Source: Corbicula japonica
Lineage: Eukaryota > Mollusca > Bivalvia > Venerida > Cyrenidae
DNA: 64,000 bases
Assembly: GCA_038501625.1 (NCBI GenBank)
Contig: JAZAYU010000005.1
Location: 186,001-250,000, forward strand
Direction: 5' to 3'
This document shows, in pieces, positions 23,601 to 33,289 of this stretch; position 1 is the stretch's first letter, and each line of letters starts with the position of its first letter. The translations under genes were made by a program, and so were the position numbers. The notes under the pieces are model-generated. The model did not search any database and was not told the origin of the DNA. It saw only the letters and a program-made list of their open reading frames with translations.

Positions 23601-25420
23601 TTAGGATTCGTTTTCAATTAAAAGAAACAACCACACAGTTTGAACTACATTATATGTAGTCATTAGTATGAATGGCTAATGGAAGTTCCATTCCACCACG
23701 CCATTTCTTCAATATACCCTTCATGTTTTATGATACGAAAGAAGTATTTATTCTAGGGTTGCAAATTGCCCACTGAAAGTAAATAAACTGGGTGCTGTCC
23801 CAGCTATCTTTGCTACGTTCAGAACAGCAAATGTCCAATAAGCGAGGGGTCCCCGGATTCGAGGCCCGGCCTAGTTACACATTTTTCTCACGCTGTGGCA
23901 TATGACGTCCGATTATGTGCGACGAAAAATTAATTAAAAACACATCAAAACCGGAAACCGAAAGCCTTAGATAAATTAAACGCATGCACACCTAGCAAAT
24001 CTCTTTTTGGTGGATTCATAGTTCCTTTTCATAAAAAGTACATTTAATCTGTGCTGTTATCACGTATATAACCTTTGAAGGCCTTTAAGCACACGGTATG
24101 TACCCAGATAATGCAAATCGCGGATAACGATAGATTATGAGAATAATGATAGATCGCCAGGTCAGAGAAAACAGCATGGAGAGGTTAGTTATTGTATGAA
24201 TTTCATGTTATTGTGATCTAATACTAATCTTTTGCGATAGATAACAATCAAGCGATGTCCTAACCTTCCTCCCATACCCACAAATTTAGAATCGGCCGTA
24301 AAAAAACAACAGGAAAATGATCATGCATCATCCCAGATTTATACAAAAAACTACATATTATGCCCATTTAAAATATATTTAAACATGTTTTTTTGTAAAC
24401 GACACCGCTGTTATCAAAGCCCAAACATCGACAATCAATATGCCACCCCGCTTTTAGCCAGTAACATGAAGCAGCGAAACTTAAATCTAAGTAAATACCG
24501 AGTTACGCTCAACCCGCGGCTAGGCGGCGTGAATCGAACAACAGCTTGCAATATTTTCATCTATTTACAAATACGGAACTGTCTACTAAGCAAATTCTTA
24601 CCACAGTTTTTGTTTTTCTTGAACCGTAGAGTGAATGTTTTCCCTGTTTAATGCTTTCGGCAATATCGTCTTTAGTCCATTGTTTGATTCCCGGCCAGTG
24701 AGTAGACTGGTTCCCAATGGTCGAAAGATGTCTATTTCGTATTACGTCCGTTTTCTAAGAAGCAAAATATAAAACTTTAAATAGGGGAACCTCAGATGTT
24801 TTGTTGCAGTTTCGAGTCCGAACAGGAACATATTGATTAAATCCTACTCGTTACCCCCCCCCCCCCAAAAAAAAAAACAAAAAAAATAAAAAAATCTCAA
24901 TACCAATAAGAGACGTATATATATTGCCGTTTCTGTTGCTTTCCAAAATACCCATAGAGTGCAGCTAGGAAGCAAACATTGAGTACATTTACAAGTCAGT
25001 AAAATACTTGTCCGAGTCAACAATGGGGCACGACGACGCGTTGTCAGTTTGTCTTGAGCTGAGCCCCTACATGATCATAAGCGGCAAGAGTCTTTGCTGG
25101 TCACCTTTAAATATGCACCCCGTCAATAGAAACTCACCACTGGTAATTTTGATTACTTGATTAATGCAAGATGTACGGCTTCATATGAATTTAAAGTTTT
25201 ACTTATGACCTAGGATTAACATCAGGAACACGCCACCGGTCACCTTTATTAAATATAACAAAAACGAGAACCTCATGCTTAACTCAAGGTCTATGCAAAA
25301 CAAACATTGAAGTTTAACGACTTGAGTATATACCTTAATAATAGTTTTCCACATCAAAAAGCTTTCTTGAAGAGACATTTTATCCCTGCCATAACCTGAC
25401 ATTTGTTTTCCTTCAGCCAT
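20657..25420 (-). CDS. CFAP90: CFAP90-like ciliary microtubule-associated protein, three exons
   Basis: Exons on the minus strand: E1 25334-25420 (29 codons from [14 protein letters not shown]..., donor ATTAAG|GTATAT), E2 22633-22722 (30 codons, acceptor TTTTCAG|GCG, donor GTACAA|GTAATC), E3 20657-20839 (60 codons plus TAA, acceptor GCTTTTTTAG|GAA). All junctions are phase 0. E2 (STWERSF...[11 protein letters not shown]) and E3 ([13 protein letters not shown], then [11 protein letters not shown]) align with the C-terminal two thirds of human C5orf49/CFAP90 as I remember it ([43 protein letters not shown]). CFAP90 is a small inner-junction or doublet microtubule protein of motile cilia. E1 does not resemble the human N-terminus, so it is the least certain part; an exon may be missing between E1 and E2. 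A possible AATAAA lies at 20498-20503 on the minus strand. Confidence 0.78.
21662..22410. repeat. Inverted-repeat unit with internal 14-bp repeats (TTACTGCTTACGGC type)
   Basis: The ends at 21662-21711 and 22361-22410 are 50-bp inverted repeats with one mismatch (ACGGAATTCCATATACGACA at the outer edge). Just inside each end, or near it, runs a short array of CTTACTGCTTACGG-like units (21685-21775 and 22228-22325), both followed by a shared segment TTAAAGTTGAAAAG ... GTGAGAATAGAGTGCC. The middle (about 21830-22225) is single-copy in this window. It sits in the last intron of the CFAP90-like gene. It looks like a foldback-type element or a duplicated and inverted block. Confidence 0.75.
22802..22950. 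mobile_element. R2 foldback MITE, nearly complete
   Basis: Almost perfect palindrome centred on GAAATGGCGACTGGTCGCCA, with outer ends CCAAGGGCTGAATGTTATAA and TTATAACCTTGGGC. Located in the first intron of the CFAP90-like gene, 80 bp from exon 2. Confidence 0.88.
23085..23511. mobile_element. Helentron-like non-autonomous element (H)
   Basis: Left end: stem GTGTCC (23094-23099), loop TCG, stem GGACAC (23103-23108), then ATGCCCCCAC (23111-23120). The last motif is exactly complementary to GTGGGGGCAT at 23498-23507, which is followed by AAAAAT. The body contains two copies of an about 155-bp unit (AAAAATCCTTTCTTTACGAT at 23188 and 23345) and a GGACGTACGGACGGACG tail. Confidence 0.75.
23512..25333. 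other. First intron of the CFAP90-like gene, otherwise unannotated
   Basis: I looked here on the minus strand for the exon that would correspond to the N-terminal part of vertebrate CFAP90 and found none with convincing splice sites. A CCCC...AAAA simple run lies at 24856-24885. A GGATTCGAGGCCC motif at about 23856 resembles a tRNA B box but no tRNA can be folded around it. Confidence 0.35.
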
Positions 25421-25537
25421 CTTGACGAATTATTTGGATGACTCGAGAAAAAAAATCTTTAGAAAAATGCACTTTGAATGTGTGAAATGTGACGTTTAAA
25501 CTAATAGCAACACGACGTTAGAAACAAGGGGATATAG

Positions 25538-25572
25538 TTACGTCAGTGTATGATGACGTCAGCGGTATAAAA
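25538..25572. promoter_or_regulatory. Paired CRE-like sites and TATA-like sequence upstream of CFAP90-like exon 1
   Basis: TTACGTCA at 25538-25545 and the perfect palindromic CRE TGACGTCA at 25554-25561 lie 118-141 bp upstream of the candidate ATG at 25420 (minus strand). On the plus strand a TATAAAA follows at 25566-25572, so the sites could serve either direction. Function is inferred from motif and position only. Confidence 0.4.
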
Positions 25573-26352
25573 CGTCGACTTCTTAACTATTGTGACATCT
25601 TACTGTTAAGATAAACGGTGCATAGTCACTTCAAGGATTAAGGGATATTATATAGAGCCAGGGTTATTGAAATTTGACGTCAATACCAGCAACTGTAATA
25701 CGGAACAGATTTCGAGAAACTCGACAGTCTTCAACAAAAATGGGTTCACCACTGATAATGAAGACGTTGTGTTTTCAATAACATCGAGATCTACTTGTTT
25801 CAACCAACAAGAAGTTTGAAGTCAGTGGTGATAAAGGATCGATTTGGCTCTTTATCATAGGTGGCACAACACTAAGCCCAGAAGCATTGGCATTTTGATA
25901 AACAAAATGTAGAAGTTGTAATCAATTAATCAAGAGCCATAACTCTAGTAAATGATGTAATCTAGCAGTTTTCACACTATTTCAAAATTCATAGGTCACC
26001 ATAAAAGTAACCTGAATTCTGAACCGATAACCCAACATAATAATGTGTTGTATTCTTAACAAAATCCTCTACTTGATGTCTACTTGTCATCAACTAACAA
26101 CCTACCAAGTTAGCAACACATTGTTTTGGGGACATAACCTGGTGTTTTGACACCAGACTATTTCCTCTCATAGACAATGCATTCTGTTTACACCGTGGCT
26201 TATTATCATTTCATGTTATGAGTTTAAATGTTATCAACCACCGAACAAAAAAAACATTCTTTAAGATGTCAATCCAAAAAATGCCACTATTAAAACCATG
26301 TTTGTGATGTGGTAAGATTAGCTTCGTTTTTTTTTTCATGAAAGTTGAGCTT
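25573..26352. other. Intergenic sequence between CFAP90-like and CENATAC-like genes
   Basis: No exon, RNA gene or intact mobile element recognised. Confidence 0.4.
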
Positions 26353-26356
26353 TTAA

Positions 26357-26588
26357 CCCATTCCTGTATAGATACACCTTTATTGCTAGGGCGAACAGTT
26401 TAGATCCAGATCAGCCGGCACATCCAGTTGTCTGATCAGGATCTAAACTGTTCGCTTTTTGATTCATTAGGTTATTTCTGACCAAAATGCGACCAGTGCA
26501 GATCCTGATCAGACGGCACGGATGTGCCAGCTGATCTGGATCTAAACTGTTCGCCCTAGCAATAATGGTGTATCTGTACAGGAAAAGG
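26357..26588. mobile_element. R1 piggyBac-type MITE
   Basis: TTAA at 26353-26356 and 26589-26592. Ends CCCATTCCTGTATAGATACA and GTATCTGTACAGGAAAAGG. One interior palindrome arm lacks a few bases (CACATCCAGTTGTCTGATC). Confidence 0.85.
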
Positions 26589-26619
26589 TTAACATACATG
26601 TTCTTTGAAAAGATATACT

Positions 26620-26708
26620 TAAACCCTTTACTTCATAAGATATGGCTATTGTCAGTGGGCAAAAGTGTAGTTCTAGATCAGCTGGCACATATGTGCCATC
26701 TGATCTTT
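26620..26708. mobile_element. Half R1 MITE
   Basis: Left half of an R1 copy: CCCTTTACTTCATAAGATAT, GTAGTTCTAGATCAGCTGGC, ending GCCATCTGATC where the next R1 begins. The matching right half is not recognisable after 26950. Confidence 0.6.
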
Positions 26709-26712
26709 TTAA

Positions 26713-26946
26713 CCCTTTCCTGTATAGATACACATTTTTACGCTTGTGCGACCAGTGTAGATCCAGATCAGCCAGCACATCCGTGCTGTCTGATCTGGAT
26801 CTGCACTGGTCGCATTTTGGTCAGAAATAACCTAATGAATCAAGCAGCAAACAGTTTAGATCCTGATCAGACGGCACGGATGTGCCGGCTGATCTGGATC
26901 TAAACTGTTTGCCCTAGCAATAAAGGTGTGTCTGTACAGGAAAGGG
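26713..26946. mobile_element. R1 piggyBac-type MITE, well preserved
   Basis: TTAA at 26709-26712 and 26947-26950, ends CCCTTTCCTGTATAGATACA and TGTCTGTACAGGAAAGGG, both palindromic blocks intact. Inserted at the edge of the half copy to its left. Confidence 0.88.
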
Positions 26947-27247
26947 TTAAAGATTTATAATTTTTTTCTGATCAAATGGATTTCATTAACTGTTAGTCAG
27001 GATTCACTTTTGCAATTTGTTTTAAAAAAAAATTATTGAACAAGAGATTTAAAAAGATGCAGATTTTTGCATTTCGATGAAACCAAATCTGAATGTTTTC
27101 ACTTTCTACCCCACTCAATTCTTGGCTACTGATATCCCCGACTGATCTTAATTGGAACAGAAAATAAAACAAAATCACTTCTATATTGTAATTTGCAACT
27201 GCAAAGCCAACATTATCAATAGATGTTGTTACAAGGACCACAATACT

Positions 27248-27950
27248 TCAAAATTTATTATCTTCTAAACCCAAGATTGGTGTTTGAATAAGCAAAACTT
27301 GACCAGTGTTTGGAATAAAAGACTGTCCTTTTTGTCTTTTATATGGCACCGCTTGATTGGTTGTCATTTCTCCATGTCTTTTATATGGCACCTTTTGATT
27401 GGTTGTCATTTCTCCATGTCTTTTATATGGCACCTCTTGATTGGTTGTCATTTCTCCATATCTTTCATATGGCATTGTTTGATTGGTTGGAATTTCTCCT
27501 TGTCTTTTATATGACGCTGCTTGATTAGTTGGAATTTCTCCACTGTAAACTTGGTCTCCAATGAAATTCTGACCCCTTACATCTGAATTACTAAACTTCC
27601 AACTTGAGTTATTTGAATTTCTATTATCACTGAACTGATGAATTTGACTGGAGCTTAGGTTATTTTCTGTCCAATCATTCCCAGCATTCCCTGCTTTATG
27701 CCACTTCCTTTTTCTTTTGTAAGGTACAATATGATTGGCTGTAATATCCAGTTCAGACTGGTTTACACTACCAGTAATTGATTGACCAGTAGAGCTGGGT
27801 ACCAGATAACCACCATTTGTTCTGCTGGTTTCTGGGTAGGCTGGCATATCCCCAGCATCTGTAATATGGCTGCTACTTGTTACTGTACTGGAAGGAATTT
27901 GTCTTACTGCACGATGTTTGTCTTTTTTGAGCTCTTTTTCAAAATGTTGT
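27248..27950 (-). CDS. CENATAC: CENATAC (CCDC84) homologue, terminal exon with 14-residue repeats
   Basis: Acceptor GTTTTTATTTCAG|A precedes an open frame of 234 codons including TGA at 27248-27250. It completes a codon begun in the exon at 28390-28522 (AA|A, Lys) and continues QHFEKELKKDKH, which corresponds to the C-terminal tail of human CENATAC. Beyond that the human protein soon stops, but here about 200 more residues follow: a Ser/Thr/Asn-rich stretch, VPYKRKRKWHK, then five tandem 14-residue units of the type GEMTTNQAVPYKRH encoded by 42-bp DNA repeats at about 27333-27540. The repeats are basic and hydrophilic with no recognised domain. Confidence 0.85.
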
Positions 27951-28389
27951 CTGAAATAAAAACAAACAATACTGGTAAACTGAAACTGTTGTTTTTAGTG
28001 TTTTTTAGTGTTTATCACTGTACAGGTAAAGTGTGATGGTTAAGTTTGCTGTGTCACTTCAAGTTCAATTAACAGTCATCAAAAAAAGCTCTGGTTTTAG
28101 TTACAGCTTTAGTATTTTTTATGTTTAAACCACATATAAATTAAAAACATGTTTCTTTTTACAATACTTTACTAAAAAATAAATAAATAATTTTTTGCAA
28201 TTTAAAACTGTCCCATAGTATCACAAACTTCATCTGAGGTGGAATGGGGGTCCCATCCCATATATTTATAAAGTATTGTCAGTCACATCCCACATTTAGT
28301 GGTGACCTTTTCAGACAATCAACACACTTTCTTTAAAGATCAGTCTACCTAGGTAATGTTTCTTGACCAAATCTGACATTAATGTTTAC

Positions 28390-28522
28390 TTAGACTGAAG
28401 TCTTCTCCCTTTGCTCCAAACTCTTCCAAAAGAAGGTAGCCAGTCACTGGATGTACTTCCTGTGTGATTAAACTTTGCACCAACTCGACAAGCAGGAAGC
28501 TTCGCCTTCTTTTCTCTTGCCA
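28390..28522 (-). CDS. CENATAC: CENATAC (CCDC84) homologue, penultimate visible exon, conserved C-terminal motif
   Basis: Acceptor AAATTTCAG|TG, donor CAGTCTAA|GTAAAC; 43 full codons with a split codon at each end. The peptide contains [20 protein letters not shown] and [13 protein letters not shown], matching the most conserved block of human CENATAC ([31 protein letters not shown]) as I remember it. CENATAC is a component tied to the minor (U12) spliceosome that promotes splicing of AT-AC introns. The upstream codon (T|TG, Leu) is completed by the exon at 60540-60666, about 32 kb away. Confidence 0.88.
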
Positions 28523-29410
28523 CTGAAATTTATGACACATTTTGCTTTGAGAAACATTTTTTAATACATGTGACCAATGTATTATTCATTATGCGACGAT
28601 AAACCTAATCAAAGGGTTCCACTAGAAGCTGAATCACAAGGGTCATTTTAAAATCTTTTTTATAGGGTTCTGAATTTAATATCCAAAATACCCCTAATTT
28701 AAGGAAAAATGACCATACAGCTAAAATCACAGAGGTCAAAATGAGGCTTTTAGAAAATTTCAAGAGACAAAGGGTCATCTCTCAGGTCAAATTCACCTAG
28801 TCTGAAGACTAAAATATCAAGATCTCAACAGTGGTAACAAGAAATTTGATTTTTGGGTAGTGTATGCAACAAGTAATGACAAGGCCTATCTTCCAACAGT
28901 GCTCAGCTATTTAAACTATTGTTAAAATAAAATCAGGGTAACAATACAACTAGTATGCCATACAGCAAACACATATATATCTATTCTCTATCAGTTTTTT
29001 TCTACTTATTGTTAAAATCATTGTTAGTAATAACAGGCCATAGTGCATTTGTATTTATATTTTGAATAAAATAAGAAATGTAGCTCAGTATTTTATCGGT
29101 GTATACATTTTTCTAAATTTAATTCAGTTTTATTTAATTGTATGTTTACAATATGGGTATGCATCTTATTGGTAACAGTAGAAAATGAATCTTTCTATGT
29201 ATAATTATAAAAAGTAAATCGATCAGAATTTTTGAGGAAGTATAAGTTTTGTCTCTTGGACTTTGTAGCCAGAATTCTGAGCCCATACGGCCAAGTTTCA
29301 TAATTTTATGTATCTTTGAAGTGCAAAAAGTCCTACAAATTGGTTTGCATAAATTCTGTTTCAGTTTTAACTGAAAATTTAACAGAATAGTTTTGTCATT
29401 CTCTGTCAGT
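28523..29410. other. 3' part of the large CENATAC intron
   Basis: No exon on either strand with matching splice sites. The minus-strand open frame at 29146-29478 runs into the retroelement LTR and is not a gene. Confidence 0.45.
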
Positions 29411-29415
29411 ATGAC

Positions 29416-29859
29416 TGTCGCGAAGAAGCGAATCACCAACATTTCACCGCCGGTGTAGATTTTATCAACTTTCACCAACGGTGTAGACGGTATAACTTAA
29501 ACCGCCGGTGCTCTTATCATAATAATCATGTGACTAAAAGCATACTAAGTAGACTATAAAAACAGACGTTATAGTAATAAAGGATTAGTTAGGAACCAGT
29601 GTTAAAGACAGACTAAAAGTGTAATAATGTTCAAGTGTTAAAGTTAAAGAAAAAGTGTTTTATAAAAGTTCAAAATTGTGAAACGATAAAAAGGATACTT
29701 AAATCATATAAAGTGCTTAAAATATTAAAATACATATAACATATTGATTTATTAATATAAATAATTGAAATTAAATATTAAATAGTGTGACGCATTGAAA
29801 TCGTTGTTTTGATTATCAATTTACTTATTTATGTGGAAAATAAATATAACTTCGCCACA
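29416..29859 (+). repeat. 5' LTR of the BEL/Pao element
   Basis: 444 bp, TG...CA ends. Compared with the 3' LTR I count about six substitutions and a few small indels, so identity is near 98 percent by eye. It is followed after four bases (TAAT) by ATGGTCCCGCGAACC, a probable tRNA primer-binding site. Confidence 0.92.
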
Positions 29860-30099
29860 TAATATGGTCCCGCGAACCGGATACCGATGAAACAGTGGAT
29901 ATTAGTTGACTGTGTTTAATTGCCGAATTTTTATTAGTTGCATGAATATATTGTATTGGTGTATTAACGTTCAGTAATGGAAATAATTAATTTTATTGTG
30001 TTTTAATATATTCATGTGGTTATCGGATGATAAATATGCACCAACTTTACAGTGACGGATTTTAAATAGGAGTAGTCATTAAAACATATAGCAGACATT

Positions 30100-30412
30100 A
30101 TGGCGAATATACCGACACTCAAAGGGGTAAGAAGCCGCTTTAGAAACATTTTAGATTAAGAAATTACAAACGCAATTGCTATATGTAGTTCAGAAATTAT
30201 TGATAGTGAGAGAAATATTCGTTTACAGGAAGCTAGAAAATGCTTGAAAGTGATAAAGCTGTATATCTATAGGTAGATTACAAGAACAAACGAGAACACT
30301 GAGTGATGCCGTTGGTGATAAAGATTTAGAATTTATAGAAAGAATAACGGAAGAAGACTGTGATCTAATTTTTAAGGCAGATAGTACCGGAATTGATTTA
30401 GAAGAATTCATT
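30100..30412 (+). pseudogene. 5' end of the gag region, broken
   Basis: An ATG at 30100 opens a frame typical of BEL gag N-termini (IPTLKGVRSRF), but an in-frame TAA follows at about 30157 and a frameshift near 30270. Downstream the frame feeding into the long pol ORF is intact (DAVGDKDLEFIERITEEDCD). The protein is therefore split at its beginning in this copy. Confidence 0.65.
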
Positions 30413-33289
30413 TTGTGCCAGGAAAAAGTAAAAGACATTGAAAGAAAAGAAACCACGCCATCTGTGTATGAAATGCAAATGTTAGAAATGCAAGGCCAAA
30501 TACAAATAATGCTGGATTATCAGTTACGTCAAATGAAAGAGAAGCGTGAAAGAAAAGAGGAAAAAGAAAAACACATATTGACTGCAATAAAATTACCAAA
30601 AATAGATCTTATCACTTTTAATGGTGATAAGATGCAATGGGCTGCGTTTTGGGACGCTTTTGAATGCACTGTGCATAACAACAGCAAGCTTTCGAACATA
30701 GAAAAATTTAATTACCTGCTGAGTAAAGTACGCGGTGACGCTCAGAATGCAGTTGCTGGCCTTTCTCTCTCAAACGAAAACTACGAAATAGCAGTAAAAA
30801 CTCTTAAAGAGAGATTTGGAAACAAACAAGAGGCAATTAACTTGCACTACAGCGAACTTATAAATATTCAGCCACCAACATACAAGGTTCAACATCTCAG
30901 AACATTCTTTGATACGGTTGAAAAGAACTTACGCAGTTTAGAAGTACTTAGAGAAAATGTAAATCAGAATGTTTTTGTCTCGATTATTTCTTCGAAGCTA
31001 CCAGCCGGAGTGTTGAAACAGTTGGAATTAAAAAAGGAGGCAGATGTCGAATGGACAGTGGAGCTTTTGAGACACGAAATGTACGAATACATTTCCGCTT
31101 GTGAAAGGGCTGAGAAAGTAAACCAAGATGGAAAACCCAAAACTCAACATGAAAAAACAAAGCCACAATTTCAAACATCAAACACGAACAGAATTGCAGG
31201 ATCTGCTGAAGCGCTTTTCAGTACCACCAACTCTGATTCTCACAATACGACTACACAAAAATGTAGATTTTGCAGTGAAGCGCACTGGAGTGATGAATGC
31301 ATGAAGTACACAACACTAGATCAGAGGAAGCAAAGACTTAAAGGCGCATGTTATAAATGTTTACGAGACGGACACCTGTCCTCGGAGTGTAAATCAAAAC
31401 GAGCTTGCGCTCATTGTAGGATGTTTAATAGTCATCACAGGAGTCTATGCCCGAAAAAATTTAATGTAACGATGTCCAATGTTCATCTAACAGAAGAACT
31501 GTACGGAGGCGAAAACGAACTACAATGTGAACAGTTTGTAGCCAATGACTCGCCAGTGTTAGTATCCTCAAACGAAATGGTTCTGATGCAAACTGCAAAA
31601 ACATTCGTGAGTAACCTAAATAAAAATTCATGTGAACATGTACGACTACTGTTAGATTCGGGGTCACAACGAACATATATCACGGAATCACTTGCCAAGA
31701 AACTCGGACTAAAATGTGAGAATGAGCATGAAATTAAGCTCGTTACTTTTGGTAGTGATAGGCCTTCAACCATCAAGACTAAGTCTGTAAAATTCAGTCT
31801 CCAAATGAACAGTGGGCAGTTTATGGACATATCAGCAAATGTGGTACCTACCATAAGTGGAGCTATTCAAAGAAACCCTGTGAATAATTTACTACGCGGT
31901 CAAATAGGACACTTGCTTAACAGTGTTAGCATGGCAGATACAATACCCAGTGAAAGAGAAATCGCCACAGTAGAAATATTGATCGGTAATGATTACTACC
32001 TTGACATTGTTATGCCTCAAAGAATTGAAGTACATCCAGGCCTATATCTTTTGAGTTCTAAGCTGGGGTGGATTTTAACTGGAAGAATGAACGAAGAAAA
32101 TTCTGACAAAAATGAATTTCAGACAAATAGTAGTATGTTGATATTGTCCTATGAAGCAAACAATCAAAATATCCTTACTAGTATTGACAATATCATGCAA
32201 AGAAAACCTGATTTAAGTGATTTTTGGAACGTAGAATCTATTGGAATAGTAGACAAAGAAGACTCGCTGGGAGATAAAATGGCCATGGAACAGTTCAAGA
32301 AAAACCTAAAATTTGAGAATGGTCGCTATTACGTGACTTGGCCTTGGAAAGACAACAACACAGATTTACCCACAAATAAAGAGCTTGCTAAAGGACGATT
32401 AAATTCGTGTGTGAAAAAACTTATCAAAGCGCCTGAACTACTACAAAAGTATGACGCCATCATACAAGACCAATTAAACAAAGGGATCATTGAAAAGATC
32501 GATGAAACTATGAACGAAGGCAAAATTCACTACATTCCACATCATGCGGTTATAACACCACAGAAAACCACAACGAAAGTGCGAATTGTTTATGATGCAT
32601 CAGCTAAGACAAAAAGAGAATTCAGCAGTCTGAACGAAAGCTTATATAGAGAACCAGTTCTCTTAGAAGATTTATGCGGTCTACTAATGCGATTCAGAAC
32701 AAACAAAATAGCCATAGTATCAGATATTGAAAAGGCTTTTTTGATGGTAGGTTTGCAAGAACAGGATAGAAATGTAACAAGATTTTTTTGGTTAAAGGAT
32801 GCTAATAACCCATCGGCTGACTATTCAAATGTACAGGAGTACCGATTCTGTCGAGTACCTTTTGGTGTTATATCATCTACTTTTTTATTGGCAGCAACAG
32901 TGCAAGCGCATTTAGAAAGCTATGGCACCATTATAGGAGAGAAAATCAAAAGAGATATTTATGTTGATAATGTCATAACAGGTACAGACACAACAGCTGA
33001 AGCGATAGAACTTTATATGAACTCAAAGAGAATGTTTAAGGGCGCCTCAATGAATCTCGGAGAATGGATTTCGAACAGTTCCGAAGTAATGCAATTTATA
33101 CCAGAGGACGATAGAGCATCAACCGAAGATTTGACAGTTCTTGGTCATAAATGGGACTGTACCATGGACACCATTTCGATAAAGAAACCAGCTTTGGTTA
33201 AAATTCAAAATGAAATAACAAAAAGAACCATATTACAATACAATGTGTTGCATCAGTGTTCGATCCGATGGGTCTCTTCGCTCCCGTAA
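30413..33289 (+). CDS. BEL/Pao gag-protease-RT open frame
   Basis: A 958-codon frame (start not natural; the frame is open further upstream). In order: coiled and basic region, DUF1759-like gag around residues 60-230, two CCHC zinc knuckles (CRFC...H....C and CYKC....H....C) near 285-330, aspartic protease of the DUF1758 type with LLDSGSQRTYI near 415, and reverse transcriptase from about 620 with VSDIEKAF, FGVISST and the YVDN catalytic-box variant. The frame is lost near 33245 by a shift; the conserved FDPMGLFAPVTLRGK continues in the next frame. Confidence 0.92.
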   Translation: MCQEKVKDIERKETTPSVYEMQMLEMQGQIQIMLDYQLRQMKEKRERKEEKEKHILTAIKLPKIDLITFNGDKMQWAAFWDAFECTVHNNSKLSNIEKFNYLLSKVRGDAQNAVAGLSLSNENYEIAVKTLKERFGNKQEAINLHYSELINIQPPTYKVQHLRTFFDTVEKNLRSLEVLRENVNQNVFVSIISSKLPAGVLKQLELKKEADVEWTVELLRHEMYEYISACERAEKVNQDGKPKTQHEKTKPQFQTSNTNRIAGSAEALFSTTNSDSHNTTTQKCRFCSEAHWSDECMKYTTLDQRKQRLKGACYKCLRDGHLSSECKSKRACAHCRMFNSHHRSLCPKKFNVTMSNVHLTEELYGGENELQCEQFVANDSPVLVSSNEMVLMQTAKTFVSNLNKNSCEHVRLLLDSGSQRTYITESLAKKLGLKCENEHEIKLVTFGSDRPSTIKTKSVKFSLQMNSGQFMDISANVVPTISGAIQRNPVNNLLRGQIGHLLNSVSMADTIPSEREIATVEILIGNDYYLDIVMPQRIEVHPGLYLLSSKLGWILTGRMNEENSDKNEFQTNSSMLILSYEANNQNILTSIDNIMQRKPDLSDFWNVESIGIVDKEDSLGDKMAMEQFKKNLKFENGRYYVTWPWKDNNTDLPTNKELAKGRLNSCVKKLIKAPELLQKYDAIIQDQLNKGIIEKIDETMNEGKIHYIPHHAVITPQKTTTKVRIVYDASAKTKREFSSLNESLYREPVLLEDLCGLLMRFRTNKIAIVSDIEKAFLMVGLQEQDRNVTRFFWLKDANNPSADYSNVQEYRFCRVPFGVISSTFLLAATVQAHLESYGTIIGEKIKRDIYVDNVITGTDTTAEAIELYMNSKRMFKGASMNLGEWISNSSEVMQFIPEDDRASTEDLTVLGHKWDCTMDTISIKKPALVKIQNEITKRTILQYNVLHQCSIRWVSSLP

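Noticed and set aside
23840..23875. B-box-like GGATTCGAGGCCC, possible tRNA
   Set aside because: No A box at the right distance and no clover-leaf can be drawn.
28390..28522. Alternative frame of this exon ([15 protein letters not shown]...)
   Set aside because: It is open, but the other frame matches CENATAC over its whole length and fits both splice phases.
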